A stretch of DNA of 64,000 nucleotides from Sporosarcina obsidiansis (GTDB lineage: Bacteria > Bacillota > Bacilli > Bacillales_A > Planococcaceae). The stretch's first letter is position 1; every line of letters begins with the position of its first letter. Made by a program: the position numbers and the translations under genes. The stretch is taken from NCBI RefSeq assembly GCF_009651005.1, contig NZ_WHVW01000002.1:248001-312000 (forward strand), written 5' to 3'. Positions 62,218 to 64,000 of the stretch are shown here, in pieces. Under the pieces are notes generated by a model. The model made no database searches. It was given only the letters and a program-made list of their open reading frames with translations, and had not been told where the DNA came from.

Positions 62218-63150
62218 ATGATCAATCTAAATCAAGGACACTCTGTTGCTTCCATTATGGCGATTTGGATCAGTTTATTTAGCAATATCGTGTTAACTGT
62301 TTTAAAGCTTATCGTGGGTTTTGTTTTTAAAAGTCCTGTATTACTGGCTGACGGCTTTCATAACGCAGGAGATGTGGTTGCTTCTGCCGCAGCTTTGACT
62401 TCTATGCGAATTTCCAAACTTCCAGCAGATGAAGACCATCCTTACGGTCACGGCAAAGCAGAAGTTATTGGATCGAGTATAGTAGCTATTATTTTAGGAT
62501 TGGCCGCCATTTATATCGCATTTGAAGCAGTGATGGCCTTGTTTGAAGAGCCAGCGACGGCAAGTAAAATTGCTTTGCTGACAGCGGTGATCTCTTTCGT
62601 TTGGAAGTATGTACTGTATATCTATACGATGCGAGTTGGGAAAAAGGAAAATAGTAAAGGATTAATTGCAACTGCGTATGATCATTTGGCTGATGTCTAT
62701 GCATCACTGGCGGCAGTCGTAGGGATCGGGTTAGCGTTACTTGGAGATTCATACGGTATTCCCCTTCTTGCATATGGCGATCCAATTGCGGGTATTGTCG
62801 TATCCGTCCTTGTTTTTCGCTTAGCTATTGAAATCGGTAAAGAGAGCATGGATATTCTAATGGAAAAAAGTGTTAGTGATGACCGCCTTGCTGCATTTGA
62901 GATGATTATTCGTTCGGTGCCTGAAGTGAAACGAATTGATCGACTGCGCGCGAGAGAACATGGACATTACGTCCTTGTCGATATTCGGATTGGCGTAACT
63001 GGCGATATGACAGTCCAAGAAGGTCATACGATTTCGAGCAGGATCCGCAATTTGATCAAAGAGCAAAATGAAGATGTCGACGAGGTGCTAATTCATTTAA
63101 ATCCGTGGTATCCCGAAAATGATTCCGGTATACTTACTAACGAGGAGTGA
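62218..63150 (+). CDS. Cation diffusion facilitator (CDF) family transporter
   Basis: A 310-residue metal/proton antiporter. Six helices lie in residues 10-215. The metal-site motifs are LADGFHNAGDVVASAAAL (His/Asp pair about 42-46) and DEDHPYGHGKAEVIGS (about 71-86). YDHLADVYASLAAVVGIGLA carries the second His/Asp pair (about 155-159). A C-terminal cytoplasmic domain (about 218-300) contains REHGHYVLVDIRIGVT. HxxxD at both positions suits Zn or Mn; the exact metal is not decided. AGGAGGG precedes the ATG. Followed within 5 bp by an unknown gene. Confidence 0.9.
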   Translation: MINLNQGHSVASIMAIWISLFSNIVLTVLKLIVGFVFKSPVLLADGFHNAGDVVASAAALTSMRISKLPADEDHPYGHGKAEVIGSSIVAIILGLAAIYIAFEAVMALFEEPATASKIALLTAVISFVWKYVLYIYTMRVGKKENSKGLIATAYDHLADVYASLAAVVGIGLALLGDSYGIPLLAYGDPIAGIVVSVLVFRLAIEIGKESMDILMEKSVSDDRLAAFEMIIRSVPEVKRIDRLRAREHGHYVLVDIRIGVTGDMTVQEGHTISSRIRNLIKEQNEDVDEVLIHLNPWYPENDSGILTNEE

Positions 63151-63155
63151 ATGAT

Positions 63156-63611
63156 ATGAATCCATTAACAATCGAAACAATAGAATTATGTGCGAAGGAA
63201 ACTGAAGAAACCCTTCGTTCCACAAATGAAAGCTTTTTGAAAGAACCCATTTCTTATTTAAAATCTCATGTACCAGAATTTCTTTACGTAGCATCTCCTG
63301 ACTTTGACGAATTCAAAGTGGACTCGCTCGTATTCGAAGTAGATGATATTTTCGGAACGTATATGGTGCTGTTCGGTTTACAAGGAAAGAAAAAAGAAGG
63401 CGAAGTTATTCGATCATATATCGAATCTACACTTCAGCAACAGCTAGTCGGATTCAGTATTTCCTTTTCAGATAATGAAGGATTATGGGAAGTGAATCTG
63501 CCGCTTGATCCGATTGAAGGTTTCAAGGAGACGATGACAATCGAGCAAGTGCTTCAACTATTTCATGAGGTTCTGGGCGGCCTTCGTAATGAAATGAAAG
63601 CAGGTAAGTAA
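63156..63611 (+). CDS. Protein of unknown function, coupled to the CDF gene
   Basis: A 151-residue soluble acidic protein. I do not recognise a family. Visible features: no signal peptide or membrane helix, a strand-helix pattern with FKVDSLVFEVDDIFGTYMVL in the middle and an amphipathic C-terminal helix (VLQLFHEVLGGLRNEM). The ATG at 63156 is 8 bases after GAGGAG, which overlaps the CDF stop; a GTG at 63147 is too close. Position 5 bp after CDF implies one transcript. Confidence 0.7.
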   Translation: MNPLTIETIELCAKETEETLRSTNESFLKEPISYLKSHVPEFLYVASPDFDEFKVDSLVFEVDDIFGTYMVLFGLQGKKKEGEVIRSYIESTLQQQLVGFSISFSDNEGLWEVNLPLDPIEGFKETMTIEQVLQLFHEVLGGLRNEMKAGK

Positions 63612-64000
63612 TTGAACTCGACAAAATTTATTTACACATATATACGGCATCGTGATGAGCAGGAACTATGCCGTATGGAAATGCGAGCTTTTTTCGGGAA
63701 AGACGTGCCAGACAATGTCATCCAGAGCGAAGTGAAAGTCGATCCGTCACGCAGTCCGTTTATGCAGGCACGTCTTGAAGTATGGATACAAGCAGACAGC
63801 GTGGATTTATTGGCACAGCAAGCTACTGAACTACAAGTGGACTCATCATTCAAAACCGTCTGCCTGAACGATATGGAGCTTGCTGGCACTAAGAAAATCA
63901 GTCATGCTAAACGTCGAGAAATCGAGCGACAAGTCGGTCTTCAAATTAAAGGTGAACCCGAACTGGATCATCCAGAAGTATTGATCGGGATTGTGAAGTT
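63612..64000 (+). CDS. Probable THUMP/TRM11-like RNA methyltransferase, N-terminal part (cut by window edge)
   Basis: A TTG-started frame open to the window end (129 codons). It reads FIYTYIRHRDEQELCRMEMR, VDPSRSPFMQARLEVWIQAD, KRREIERQVGLQIKGEPELD and HPEVLIGIVKF, a pattern I associate with the N-terminal half of TRM11-like RNA methyltransferases of Bacillales. The catalytic part would lie beyond the window. It follows the previous stop directly, with AGGTAAG as a weak ribosome site. Confidence 0.6.
   Translation, partial: MNSTKFIYTYIRHRDEQELCRMEMRAFFGKDVPDNVIQSEVKVDPSRSPFMQARLEVWIQADSVDLLAQQATELQVDSSFKTVCLNDMELAGTKKISHAKRREIERQVGLQIKGEPELDHPEVLIGIVK

Overview
This window looks like chromosomal DNA of an endospore-forming, moderately AT-rich Bacillota, most likely a Planococcaceae member such as Sporosarcina or a close relative. 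The evidence is a spore cortex lytic enzyme (SleL/YaaH type), a CotF-like coat protein, AbrB, HutP, CtaM/DUF420 and YpsA homologues, strong AGGAGG ribosome binding sites, frequent TTG/GTG starts, and SAM, cobalamin and FMN riboswitches plus a T-box. The genus is inference; no rRNA or tRNA gene was seen. Both ends cut through genes. No phage, IS transposase or CRISPR array was found.

Layout. 0-9 kb: spore genes, a HAD phosphatase, a YetF-domain membrane protein, metA under a SAM-I riboswitch, an AbrB-type regulator, a thioredoxin, serA under a T-box, a small exporter, a second HAD phosphatase and thpR. 9-17 kb: a chemoreceptor, bioD-bioA divergent from bioY across a BirA operator, an AEC transporter, an acyl-CoA dehydrogenase overlapping ypsA, and a cysteine hydrolase. 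17-28 kb: malate synthase G, a sulfate ABC transporter operon (yezD-sbp-cysT-cysW-cysA), and metE under a cobalamin riboswitch. 27-35 kb: a YuiF-type transporter, hutH and hutP, then ribD-ribE-ribBA-ribH under an FMN riboswitch.

35-45 kb: a three-gene operon (M20 amidohydrolase, GNAT transferase, N-succinylamino acid racemase) fitting D- to L-amino acid conversion, ctaB, an OpuA-type glycine betaine importer, cobT and ferritin. 44-53 kb: a GTPase/49-residue membrane protein/CWC protein mini-operon, ctaM, a LysR regulator divergent from a DMT exporter, a chemoreceptor with unusual topology, a universal stress protein, a lipoprotein and a secreted SLH-NlpC/P60 enzyme. 53-64 kb: argC-argJ-argB-argD, fabI, brnQ, argH, a cation diffusion facilitator with an unidentified partner gene, and the start of a probable RNA methyltransferase.

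The genes are mainly amino acid and cofactor metabolism: sulfur and methionine (sulfate uptake, metA, metE), serine, arginine, biotin, riboflavin, and one cobalamin step (cobT). RNA-based control is dense.

The least explained content is a set of intergenic elements at gene 3' ends. Two elements (17.2-17.5 kb and 51.8-52.1 kb) are homologous end to end in opposite orientation: each has a terminator hairpin at both ends around a GC-rich core of shared words. A third element (48.7-49.05 kb) has a near-perfect 17-bp terminal inverted repeat around another GC-rich core. A bare hairpin at 60.5 kb resembles an element end without a core.
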